Source of the DNA: Costus lasius
Lineage: Eukaryota; Streptophyta; Magnoliopsida; Zingiberales; Costaceae
NCBI GenBank assembly: GCA_027563935.2
Contig: CM050446.2
Span: 127,984,499-128,048,498 of the forward strand
Reading direction: 5' to 3'
Length of the DNA: 64,000 bases
The notes under the pieces were generated by a model that was not told where the DNA came from, did not search any database, and saw nothing but the letters and a program-made list of their open reading frames with translations. Of this stretch, positions 36,271 to 46,975 are shown in pieces. A program made the translations under genes and the position numbers. Position 1 is the stretch's first letter, and every line of letters begins with the position of its first letter.

Positions 36271-38258
36271 TATTGACACAGATTTATATAGAGATTTGCA
36301 TGTCAATTTATTCATAGAATCATACCTATCTCACGACTTTAAGCCTTACAATTGTCTGTATTTTGATACATCTATGGAATCTACACCTGTTTCGGTATTT
36401 TCATGTTTCAGGTCAAAAGGACCACTTAAAAGGTAGATTCTAACACTTTGGTAGCAAAGGAGCTCATCCTAACCCAAATGATCCGAACTGGAAGATTTCA
36501 GATTCATTGAAGCCTTTGCTGGAAATCATGACCGGGTCCCGATCAGAATCATGCCCGTGATCGTCGCTATGCCTGAAGCTGAAAATGATAAATCACGACT
36601 GGGTCACGGCCAAATTCTCGCCCGTGATCGCGGACCCGCCTATTACGAAATCACTGTTTTCTCCCATATTTCTTTGATCTAACCTAAGGGAGGCTGAAGG
36701 GCACTAAGGACTATTCTCCTCCGTTGACAAGGGGGCATGGAGCAGCTTTCGGCTGTAGATTTGCTCACGAGATGGTGACTTCGTGGAAGAAAAGATGACA
36801 GCGTTGCAGGGCATGGAGGCTGGCAGAAATCCCTTTCGGCGGAAGCTTTGCAGCAGGTTCTCTTTGCAGGGCATGGGGAAGAGAAGAAGCTGCAGAGGAG
36901 ATGGAGATAAAAGGGGGGGTGAAGAGAGAAAGAAGGAGGATTCAGCACGGGTGAAAAACGAGAGGAGAGTGCTGCGGGGAAGGAGGAACGCACCAGGAGA
37001 AAAGGGGCTGCGCACTTGCACATATTGAAGATATTTGATGTGTGAAGTTCCTTAAGGTTAAATCTGTAAGGAAGATCCTGCGTTTACAATTATTTTTTCT
37101 GCACTATTTTGTGTAATCTTCTTAACAAAGTGTTACATGATCTTGCCTACCACTTGTGATCGCTGCATAAACCGACACATGTATGAGATGTTTACTATTG
37201 TGGTTCACGCTTTCACCATGAACAAGTTAGACTAAACTCCTAACCAGGATGTAGGAGTAACCCTTTGATGACTTACTAGCTTGGTAGTCTAGCTCTAATT
37301 GCTACAATCCGACTCGATCCTTTGTGCACGCATTGCCTGCGCGTTCCGGAATGAATGCGCTTGAGCCTTTGCCTCTTGATTTGAGGTTTGTAAATCAGAT
37401 AATCACGAGGAAACTCGCTGATTGTCCGTACTCAACCTAGGGGTAGTTAGGGTTTTAGACACGTTGGGGAGACCACAAGTCCGACTGCGTGTCGGAAACA
37501 TTTGATCGGGGGTTTATCAAATTTGTTTGATCACTTTGCCTACGTCTCCCGAAAGGGAGCGTTTGAGCCTGTAAATCCTCGTGTAGGATTTGTAAGGCAG
37601 AAATTCTTGGAGAGAATCCACTTGACGAAATGCATTCTCCTTGTGTTAGCTCCTGGATCTTAGACGCACTTGGCAAACTTCTTGCGCGCCTGTACGTTAG
37701 ATAATTTAGGAACGCTATGCCTGCGCCGCCCGAGAGGGCGCGCTTGAGCCAGAAGTTACACGGGGGAGGTTTGTAAGCCAGGAATTCTAGGGGAGGACCT
37801 CTTTTGTCATCTTGTGCCCATCTTGGAAGTATTGGGAGCTTAGGCGTGTTGGGGAGAAGCGTTTCCGACCGAGCGCCAGAACCTAACAGATTTGACCTAT
37901 AGCCGTGATTATGAATGCAAGCTAGCTATCGGAGGGAGCGACTACCTAAGTGACAAGGAAGCCGAATCCCTTGAACTAGACTGGATTAGGGCATTAGGGT
38001 AGGGACTATTCATCTGTAAGAAGTTAAAGCGGTGAACCCACATCCTGATATTTCATATTTTTAAGATTCTCTCGTGTCATTCCTCCTGTTACATTTCCAT
38101 GTATTTATCATTTAGACTTCGCTAATTTCACATCGTCTAGCTAGCAAATTCGAGATCTGTCGGTATTTGTCCATCAGTCCCTGTGGGATCGATATTTTAT
38201 TACTTCGATAGACCCGTGCACTTGCGGGTAACGCCTACTATATCGGTGGGTGCTATCA
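36271..38258 (+). repeat. Element E 3' LTR
   Basis: 1988 bp, collinear with 24639-26630 with few, mostly single-base, differences. Ends GGGTGCTATCA next to the GCGAT duplication. Confidence 0.92.
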
Positions 38259-38263
38259 GCGAT

Positions 38264-38905
38264 ATCTAGTACCGTCCGAAGAAAACCCGAATATATGACC
38301 GATCTGGTCAAGCGTCAACACATGGTCCTGGTTCCCTAACCGGAACGCCATCCTACCCAGATCACTGTCATCATAGTTCCTCAATGAAATCTGGACTGAG
38401 CTGAAAAACTCCAGAGTCAGCTGTACATAAGTAGGATGTCTCTGCTGGTAAAAATCCTGCCACCCGATTTTTGCGAACATCCACTGGATGTCGTCGAACA
38501 ATCCTAGGAACTGCAGTGCCTGGTCATCCCAATACAGCGTGCTAAGCACTCCTCTAGTAGACAGAGCACGATATCTCCTCTCCTGCTCTCTACTTCTATG
38601 ACGGATCTGACGTGGGTAAGGAGTAAGGGCAGGAGGTGGTGAGCGTGCGTGTCTCCTCGCTGGCATCTCTGGCTCTGGTATGGCTGGAGACGACTCAGAT
38701 GATGAAGGCTCGGGGGATGCAGCTGGTGAATGTCCTAATGATGGCTCTGGTGAAGGCAAACAAATCTCTGGTGATGGTACTGGTGCTACTTGTGTAGGTG
38801 CTGGCTATGCTGGCTCAGTAATGTGTGATGTCTCAGAAACTGTGGGTGGAACTATCTCAGGAGTCGCAGAGGACTCAGGTGCAACTGACGGAGAAGAGCG
38901 GAGCT
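38264..38905 (-). pseudogene. Element B ORF3, second fragment (between E and J)
   Basis: Minus-strand continuation of B's ORF3: Pro/Ser-rich linker, then WDDQALQFLGLFDDIQWMF and FRLGNQDHVLTLDQIGHIFGF, the same block order as in E and F. A TAG (about 38809, fitting CAG-to-TAG) interrupts it. The frame continues from the 41131 side across the GCT-AG duplication of element J. Confidence 0.75.
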
Positions 38906-41130
38906 TGTTGGGAATCCCCGGGCCAATTTTAAAATTTTAATAACAACGGAAGCGTTGGCCCGAGACAGGATAACCCTAAGAGCCAAGATCCCTTACGAGT
39001 GATCCACCGGATGTGTTAGAGTAATATACCTTTAATCGCATAATCCTAGGGGCTGATGATGACGAAGAAGAGGTGCACAAGTGTCCACCCTCTACAATCG
39101 TGCACACACGGACTACTCAAGATCCTCTTCACTCCGCGCCTGGTGCTAGCCTTCGGGAGGAAGATCCTGTTGTCTATGTTGCTGCCCTCTTTGCTAGCGC
39201 CAACTCCAAGATGCGCCAAAGAGGTGATCAAGGGAGAATATTGACCACAAGGAGAGGGAAGCTCTACAACTTGTGTCAATCTCTTGTCTAGCCACTTTTC
39301 CTCATGGCATGCGCCACCATGATGTGCCCATGAGGAAGATCTCCTTCTCCATCAACATAAACACCAATCTCCCCAAAGAGATGCACTAACATTATGAGAA
39401 GAGATATTGTAAACTCCTCTTCTTCTTCTTCCTTTACCACATGCGCCAACTTCATGGAAGTTGCGCCCATGGTATGAAGATGCCCGTCCACATGCGCCAA
39501 TCCACTATAGGGATTCACCATTAGGCAAGGAAGAAGACTCCAAGCCTTCTCTTGTGATCCTTGAAGAAGAAGACACCATCTCCACCATGTGGGCGCCACT
39601 CCTTCCTTGGAGGCGCCATGGAGAGGAAAATACCATCTCCTCTTACACCAATCCCACTTAGAATAGATCATCAAGAAAGGAAGAAGGCTCCAAGCCTTTT
39701 TCTTGCATCCATGGTGGAAGAACATGGCACATCCACCTTGGGGCGCATGTTCTTGCATGGTGTCGCCATGGGGAAGAAGGAGAGAGGTATTGACGGCTAG
39801 GTTAGAGAGTTATGTGATGATTTTGGCTAGGGCTCTATTTAATTACGAAAATTCATAATAAATAAGCTCCTAGATCCATTATCTCTTAATGGATGCAGAT
39901 CCGCAACTTAAGTGATGAATATATTTATTATAAATATTCAATTAAGTTGCGCATGGCCTCCATGACTTAAGTTGTGAATAAAATGAATATTTATATTCAT
40001 TTTAGCGCTTATGTCACGGGCCCTCATGTTATGTTTAAATCAATCGCAAAAAAGCCTCTGAACAAAACTAGAGCTTAAACCCAATATTTGACCACTCAAC
40101 TGAACCTAGTCCATCGAGGTCAAACGTGGTCACCCGAAGGTCAACCGGGGTCAACTGAAGTCAAAATGCAACATCATCCCAAAAGATCATCTCCAACTCA
40201 TCAGATGCATCCGTGATGCATCGGACTCCCAAACTGACTCGAATCAACCAAATGACTCGATTATAGGCAACTCGATCAATACGAGATCTCGAGTGTCTAG
40301 GTGTGCGACCCTGTAGGTTCCTCAGACGTTGGCAGTGATAACCTCACATCATCACAAGCAATGAATGGCACCTAGCAGTACATCATTGCTACCCAAGTCC
40401 TCGGAATGCAATCGTCATCGACATCCCCTAAAACTGCGATAAGATATATGTACACTCTAGTCCTTTTGTCAGGTTGATCGTCCAAGTCGGACAAGTGTGT
40501 CACACTTGTTAATTCCAACATCAATGGTCATGACTCTATTCAGGCTTAACCTAGGTGTGGCCACACACTTTTAGTCATGCACCATGTAGGGGCCCATGGA
40601 CATCAAACTTCTCCGCATGGAAGGGGCAAATCCTCTATTGGCACATTGAATCTCTCATATGGCTCAACATACACCCAATGACAACCGTTATGACTCCCTC
40701 GTTACGTGGAATGTTAGGTTGTATCAAAGTACATCCCTTACCATATAGAGGTATCAATGTTCTCAAGTTAAGGACGAGTAAATCTCTGTCATTGTCAGAT
40801 TTGACCTGTGACACCAAGTCAAATCCTCACGGCGGATCGATCCAGTATATATCCCTTGATATACCCATATGCCTGCGTTAGTAACCTGTGCTCAACCAGC
40901 ACATATACCAGTCTCAAGTGCATCACAGTTGTCCCTTATCCACTATGACACTTGACCGAGGATTATTCTTTGAGACTAGATAAAATCTATCTCCAGGGAC
41001 ATTGTATATGCAAATGTACATATGACGCAGATGTACAAAAGGCATAACAACGACCATGCCAGGATGTATACCACAAATAAATGTGACACATATCGGACCA
41101 GCCATAGGTCCTAGGGCATATACACCAACA
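38906..41130. mobile_element. Element J: putative solo LTR (2.2 kb) in B ORF3
   Basis: Sequence from TGTTGGGAATCC to ACACCAACA, flanked on both sides by GAGCT (38901-38905 and 41131-41135). Short inverted TGTTGG/CCAACA ends and a 5-bp duplication are typical of Copia-type LTRs. There is no gag or pol and no second copy in the window for comparison, so solo LTR is the simplest reading; orientation is unknown. Small ORFs inside (39.0-39.8 kb and 40.6-41.1 kb) show no family signature. Confidence 0.6.
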
Positions 41131-41904
41131 GAGCTTAGGTATGTCTACTGTTATCTCCGGTAGATCCGCAAATATCTCAGGCGATCCCTCCTCCTGATCT
41201 GGCAATATGGGTGTACTAGCCTCAGTGACATGCAGATCTCCCAGGGCCGAGGAGGGTGATGGAAACTCTGGAGTCTGGACTGTGTCATGTGGAGTGTCCA
41301 CCTCCATAGCTTGTGTATCTGCAGGTGCTGCAGACTCTGATAAGTCAGTAGGAGGCACAGGTGTGGCAGACTCCTCAACATCCATCGGAGTAATCTCAAC
41401 TACTGTCGGTGCTGGCTCTGGGGGCGCTACGGATATCTCAGCTATCTCTACAACTGGTGATAGTGGTCTAGTAACTCTCCTTCCCCTCGTAGTCATGCCT
41501 CGCATGGTACGCTTCCTAGCGTACCATTTAGCGATCCTCTGATCGCAGCTCTCCGGCCTATCAGCATGCCTCTCTGAAACAATCTCCAACTCTGGAGAAC
41601 TAACAGGCTCATGTACTGCCATCTGCGATGTACTGGGTATAGAGGACGTGCTAGGGACTGGAGATGTCCTCTCAATACCAATCTCGTCGGTAACACTGGG
41701 ATACTCCCAAGGTGTGTCGGAGGGAGGAAATAGGTCAAAAGGTATCGGGGACTCCACTGCCGACATCTGATGCAGCTCAAATCTCTCGAGGAGTACTCCA
41801 TGGACCATCCTATACCTAGGATAAATAGGAGGGTACGGGCCTCGTACACTCTCCTTCCTCACTGCCCCATAGGGTCTGGTCCTAACTGATCTCCTCGGTG
41901 CCAT
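41131..41904 (-). pseudogene. Element B ORF3, N-terminal fragment
   Basis: Starts at Met 41904 (MAPRRSVRTRPYG), matching the basic start MAPRRK of element F. The rest is a Pro/Ser/Glu-rich, probably disordered extension with an internal basic patch (RKRTMRGMTTRGRRVTR). It is cut by J at 41130 and continues at 38905. Confidence 0.7.
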
Positions 41905-42748
41905 AATGCCAATTGAAATACCCCAAAATATGCCAATGTATTTCAAAAATCGTGTGCTACAGTAACTTTGAAATTTACCCGTGAAAATCAAGTAAGAAAT
42001 CACCTCAAAAATCAGATCAAACGGTCCCAAATCGATGGAAAGTGTATATATTCCAAGTGCAAATGATGAATTACGAGTCTGAGCGAAGAAAACTCACGAA
42101 TCTGCGTGAAAATCGGACTTGAATCGGCTCAAAGACGAGTTCTGGTGGGTCGGCAGACGGACGGCTGTTCCTCACAAAAGCCGGCAAAAATCCAGCGAAA
42201 GATCATCGGAAAACACTCTCCTGAGGTAGAGGAATAGTGGTGGATGGTTTTCCTCGTCGCTCGTGAGAGAAATCGTCGAAAATCGGCGAATTACGAGTGT
42301 AGGCGTAAAACCCTAAGTCGCCGGTTAAGTTGAGCCGTAAGAACTTACGGTCCGTAAAGATGTTACGGTTTCGGCCATAAACTCACTTTAGCGTACAGTA
42401 TCCCGTAAACTCAGTCTGATTTGCAATTACGGCTGCGCGATAATTATGGTTTTACCCATAAATGTCACGTTTTGGCTTGGATTTTCAGCAGAAAAATCCC
42501 CAAAATTCTCTGAAAAAAATTCTGCACATAAAACATCAATTTTAAAAGAATTTTCATATATAAAAGTTCATCAGATAACACCAACAAAATATGAAATAAA
42601 AATTAAGAGATAAACCCTATGAACTGTAATGAAAAGAAATCCACACTAAAAAGAAAGAAAACAAACTGAAATTAATGAAAATTCAAAGCCTCTAGGTTGC
42701 CTCCCAGGTAGCGCTAGTTTACGGTCTTTAGCTCGACCAAGGCAATGC
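41905..42748 (-). promoter_or_regulatory. Element B spacer between protease and ORF3
   Basis: The conserved block (minus strand TGGTCGAGCT...TAGCGCTACCTGGGAGGCAACCTAG) lies at about 42694-42741. At about 42335-42475 are short palindromes of TTACGG/CCGTAA type (for example CCGTAAGAACTTACGG), the core also found in B's LTR. No pol sequence is present in these 840 bp. Confidence 0.6.
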
Positions 42749-43967
42749 TCATGACTCTTCTGGTGGATACGAGGCGCAGTGAATAATAGGCAATTGTGGT
42801 TCCTCACGCCTTTCCAGATCATTATACATATTTAACTTTAAAGCTTGAGGTAATGCCCATGTTTCGGCTTCTTTCAACTCGTCCCTTTTATGCTTTTCCC
42901 AATTTTCAGAGAGACGTCTATCCACTTCAAAAATATTTTCTTCATCAAATTTGTTCTCCTTCACTCCGAGCAATTGATCGGAACCTACAAAATTAATCCC
43001 TTTAGCTTCTGATGAAAAATCAAAGATCAACTTACTATCATTCAAATTCAATATAAGTTTCTCATGCAACATGTCAATTATAGCTCCCGTGCTTGCTAAA
43101 AATGGTCTTCCTAGAATGACAGGGAACTTAACATTTTCCTTCTTGTTAACAACCATAAAATCAATAACGATAGAAAATCTATCAATTTTAACTGTTGCAT
43201 TCTCTAACATACCAATTGGTTGCTGATCAAAGCCATTATCAAATTGAATATAAGTCTCAGTAGGTTTAAGCTCTCCACTACCTACCTCCTCAATCAAGTA
43301 GGTATCAAGCTAATACTAGCTCCTATGTCGCACAAAGTATTTTCAACAGCAAACTTACCAACTTGGCATGGAATTGAAATATCTCCGAGGTCCCTTACCT
43401 TTGTTATTTCAGTGTTCTTGCTTACCTGGTCTTTCTTTGCCTCAAACCTACCACTATCAGGTTTTCTCTGATCTGTTCTACGTAACCTCTGGGGAAAAGG
43501 AATCGGAGGGACATATGCAGGCGAACCTACATATTTCTCTTTCTCCCCTTTCTCCTCACAGTCTTCAAAATAAAAAACAATACTTGCAGATTTATCAATA
43601 GATTCCTTGATAGGCTCTCTAGGTGTCTCACTGTGTTCGGCACTCATTACAGTAACCGCATTGATGTGCTCCCTGGGATTCATCTCAGGCTGTCCCGGTA
43701 GTCTCCCTGTAGGTCTGCTAGCAGTACTAGCTTGTTGTGCAATCTGATTTTCCAACATCTTGTTGTGGGTAGCCAGAGCTTTCACTCGAGATGTCAGCTG
43801 CTTGATTTGGTCAGCAAGGTCTTTGTTACTCTTCTGCTGTTTCTTAACAACTTCTAGCATGGACTCAAAGTTCGACTTCTGGGGCTGCCCATATTGTCTT
43901 GGTTGGAAGCCCAATGGTGACCTGTTATTTTGCTGAGAATATTGAGGAGGAACTTGCCCTTGATTAT
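42749..43967 (-). pseudogene. Element B gag C-terminus and protease (frameshifted)
   Basis: Continues B's gag after the C insertion (NNQGQVPPQYS, then QIAQQASTASRPTGRLPGQPE and VPPIPFPQRL). The protease segment CDIGASISLIP is followed by a 1-nt frameshift near 43297, then GELKPTETYIQFDNG and VILGRPFLASTGAIID. It ends at a stop near 42749, directly before the conserved hairpin block. Confidence 0.78.
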
Positions 43968-44564
43968 TGATAGGGCCTAGACAGGCTGCTACCGCAAGTG
44001 CACGGTCTATCAGGTAATATAATAAGATCGAACCCACAGGGACTAGGGTCAAGTACTAACTAATCGGTCAACTCGTAGCTAGGTTAATAATTATGGGAGA
44101 AATGGCTAAAATCCTAATGCAAGTAATTAAACTAAAGCGAATTAAGAACAAGCAGCGCAGAGAGCAAAGCGATCGGGGTTACCGGGTTACCGGGTTACCG
44201 GGTTAAGTGGATCCAATGGGCACGCCCGTGCACAGCTCGGTTAAGATTATTCTGATGACTTACGATGTACGGCCATGCATGGATGCACACCCATGGCCGT
44301 GCACTCTGTAGAAGGCTCCGTTTGAGCTAAAATTTGGCGTGTAGCTCCGTCTTATCATGAGAAATTATCCCGTACCTTCAGATTCTCCAAATTCCATCAA
44401 TTTTAAGGCCAAAAACCTATATTTTCATAAAACAAGGGAAAAGTGAAGACTCTGAAGAATATGAAGCATTTGAGTGCATAAATGAGACAAAGCATGCATT
44501 TTACTCCAAAATAATAATAGAATTAAGTCACGAAATATCATATTTTTGCATGTCATCAAATACA
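43968..44564 (-). repeat. Element C 3' LTR (597 bp, internally deleted)
   Basis: Ends match the 1431-bp copy at 49210-50640 but two internal stretches are missing. At the first breakpoint a TTACCGGG unit is present in three tandem copies (44178-44203). Confidence 0.85.
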
Positions 44565-46502
44565 TCGGACTTAAAGTTTTGCTTGTCCTCAAGCAATTGA
44601 ATTGTCTAGAATACAATGATGACATGGAATAAGGAATCTCAAATAGCTTAAGTAGGTCTAGTGATGTTATAGGTTAATCACAACAAGTCTTCAGGTTATA
44701 ATGTAGTATGGAAAGCAAATTAAACCAATTATCATGAATATAATCTATTAGAGCATGCCAGGTTACATTACCAAAAACCTCTACACTACATCTCACACAC
44801 ATGATACAATTGATTAAGCATCCAAAAAGGCATATAATTGTGCAATAAGTCATGGAAAAATGGCATTAGTACCACATAGTCCCTATGTGGTGCCTTTTTT
44901 TTTAGAACAAGAACAATGCTAAGTGCGAAGCTTTGCTTCGGTACCACTTAGGTTCCATTGTTATTATTTAGAAGTATGGGATTAGTGCCAAGTATGAATA
45001 GTGTCAAGTGGAAGTACAATGTGCAATGTACAAGAACACTTCGGTACCACTATTATTATTTCTGATTCCCATGACAAAGTGCACAAGTAAAGTAGGGTTA
45101 TGAAGTAAGAGTCAATCAATCATTACACATGAGATGCATACCAAGGGTAAGGTAAAATAACACGCACACTCTTCAAGGTCATACGGATAATGAATTGGGT
45201 TAATTACATCATTCAACTACATTAAACCAAAGAATCATATATGCAAACCATAACCAGTATAGACCATAGGTAAATAAAAGTCAAGATTCTCATCCCGAGT
45301 AACCAAGTAATCATAGAACAATGCAATACTAGAAGACAAAGCAAATAGCATAAAGAGAGGTAGGGTTTGGGCAAGACACTAAAGATGTTGATACCACAAA
45401 ATAACAAAGCATGCAAGAAATAGAAGCGACAAACTTAAAACTACCAAGAATTGACTAAAGAAAACAAACAACTAGAATAAAGAAAACTACTAGAAAAACA
45501 GAAAGCTGACCAAGTGACGGGTGAAACCAAAGAAACTCATCCCCAACGCCGACACAGCCTCGCCTGAAGGTCATGCACGGACTCTAAAATAGAGGACTGT
45601 ACTCATCCTTGGCACTCAACCTCAGTCTCGAGATGTTGAATCTAGTCATTGCCCGCATCGACAGACAGAATCGTGTGGTCACCATCGGTCGGCGTGAGAG
45701 GGCGGTGAGCCTGGCAAACTGTTCAGGATCTCGGCAGATGATCCCATATGTCATAGGTGGCAAGGCTGGCGACGGATGAGGCTCGGCGGCGGCCTGGGAA
45801 GTGGATGCTCGATGCTTGGAGGTGACTTACTTCCATCAGGACATGCTGGAGGCGTAGGAGGCTGATAGGAAGGTAGCTGGTGTTGTAGAAGAAGTTTCAG
45901 AGTCGCCGGAGTCGAAGAAGAAGGGTCGGCGGCGGCGGAACAACGGGCGGCAACCAAAACTAGGGCTGCGGCGAAACAGCGGCGGGAAGCACGGATCGAG
46001 CCTGGAAACTTGGGGGAAATGCTCGGAAGACGATGGGAGGTTGCTAGAGGTCGATCGGGCACCGGAGGATCTAGACAGCGGCGGCGGCGCTAGGGTTGCG
46101 TACACGGGTGTGTACGCGGGTGTCCAGGGGGCGCTCTTTTATACAATTTCATGCACGGCCATGTATGAATACATGGCTCAGCCTGTGCAGCGCTCGGTCA
46201 CAGAATGCAACTGGGTTCACTTACGAGGCACGGCCGTGCATCGGTGCACGGGCATGCCCGTACACGTCTCGGTCTGCGGAATTCCTTACGCGTCATGGCC
46301 ATGCGCACCTTCACACCCATGCTCGTGCAGCGCTCGGTCGCACGTGCAAAAGAGTTAACCGAGTGGTGCACGACCGTGCATGGATGCACGGGGTGCGACC
46401 GTGCATGGCTCGGTGATGCCTGAAAAATCTAGAAAAATTCCCATCAGCGTGGTACAGCTTAGAAAGCACAAATATGAAATAAAAACTGAAAAATAACAAA
46501 GT
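44565..46502 (-). other. Element C 3' internal region without recognisable ORF3
   Basis: Contains the TTGCTTGAGGACAAGCAA hairpin (44584-44604, minus strand), a perfect ACCACATAG/CTATGTGGT hairpin at 44872-44891, further CTTCGGTACCACT units to about 45060, and a palindrome array with TATA box at 46130-46420. Ser/Pro-rich minus-strand ORFs at 45751-46105 have no similarity to the ATHILA ORF-1 domain and I do not call them genes. Confidence 0.65.
46137..46420 (-). promoter_or_regulatory. Element C internal promoter candidate: palindromes plus TATA box
   Basis: Four GCACGGCCGTG-type palindromes at about 46150-46415, the same family-specific sequence as in C's LTR (50270-50385), followed on the minus strand by TATAAAA (46137-46143). 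This copies the U3 order palindromes-then-TATA seen in the F, B, G and I LTRs. Confidence 0.6.
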
Positions 46503-46544
46503 CTAAATGATGAAAATAATAGAAAAGTAAAAGATTGACAAAGA

Positions 46545-46610
46545 GTTGGGGTTGCCTCCCAACAAGCGCTTCTTTAGAGTCACTAGCTTGACCAACGTGA
46601 TGCTCATGGT
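46545..46610 (-). other. conserved post-ORF1 hairpin block (element C)
   Basis: The minus strand reads TGGTCAAGCTAGTGAC...AAGCGCTTGTTGGGAGGCAACCC, the fourth copy of the block found in B, E and F. Confidence 0.8.
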
Positions 46611-46975
46611 GGGTCTGGTGGTGGAGAGGCTAAGTAGGTGGCATGGAGCCTCTACTTTCGTTGTTGCCCACGAAGTACACAAATTAAAATGAACCACGGG
46701 ATATAGTTTCTCTCTAACTATCTTGACAGAACATGAAACAATAGAGTAGTAAAATACATAAGCTGTCCCAAAGTCAACTAAAATTTCATTTCTAAATAGT
46801 CCTGATATCTTTTTCTTTAGATCGGCTTTAGTGGCATCTTCAGTGTGCATCATTGTGGCCACCATCTTGTCTCCTCCAAGACCAGTCGAGTCGTAGGGTC
46901 TATCTCCAAAGTGTTCATGAAAGGTTTCTAGAAAAAGCTCCATCTTGCTTCTTGATTGTGCAGCGCTTTCCTTCA

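Larger units (their letters stand above)
24639..38258 (+). mobile_element. Element E: pol-containing Athila-type element with ORF3, complete with LTRs and TSD
   Basis: 13.62-kb plus-strand element in B's third ORF, flanked by GCGAT (24634-24638) and GCGAT (38259-38263). The LTRs are 1992 and 1988 bp and very similar. Order: LTR, tRNA-Asp primer site, gag, protease, RT, RNase H, integrase, hairpin block, spacer, ORF3, 3' spacer, LTR. It is the only element here with pol, yet carries about nine stop codons and an RT deletion, so it is not autonomous now. Confidence 0.93.

Noticed and set aside
39046..39800. Possible host gene fragment inside element J (several ORFs of 60-156 codons)
   Set aside because: Frames overlap on both strands, contain repeated HATMRQ-like low-complexity text and show no known domain.
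45751..46105. Ser/Pro-rich minus-strand ORFs downstream of the C internal TATA box as a novel ORF3
   Set aside because: Two overlapping frames of low complexity, no similarity to the ORF3 domain, and the longest start lies too close to the TATA box.
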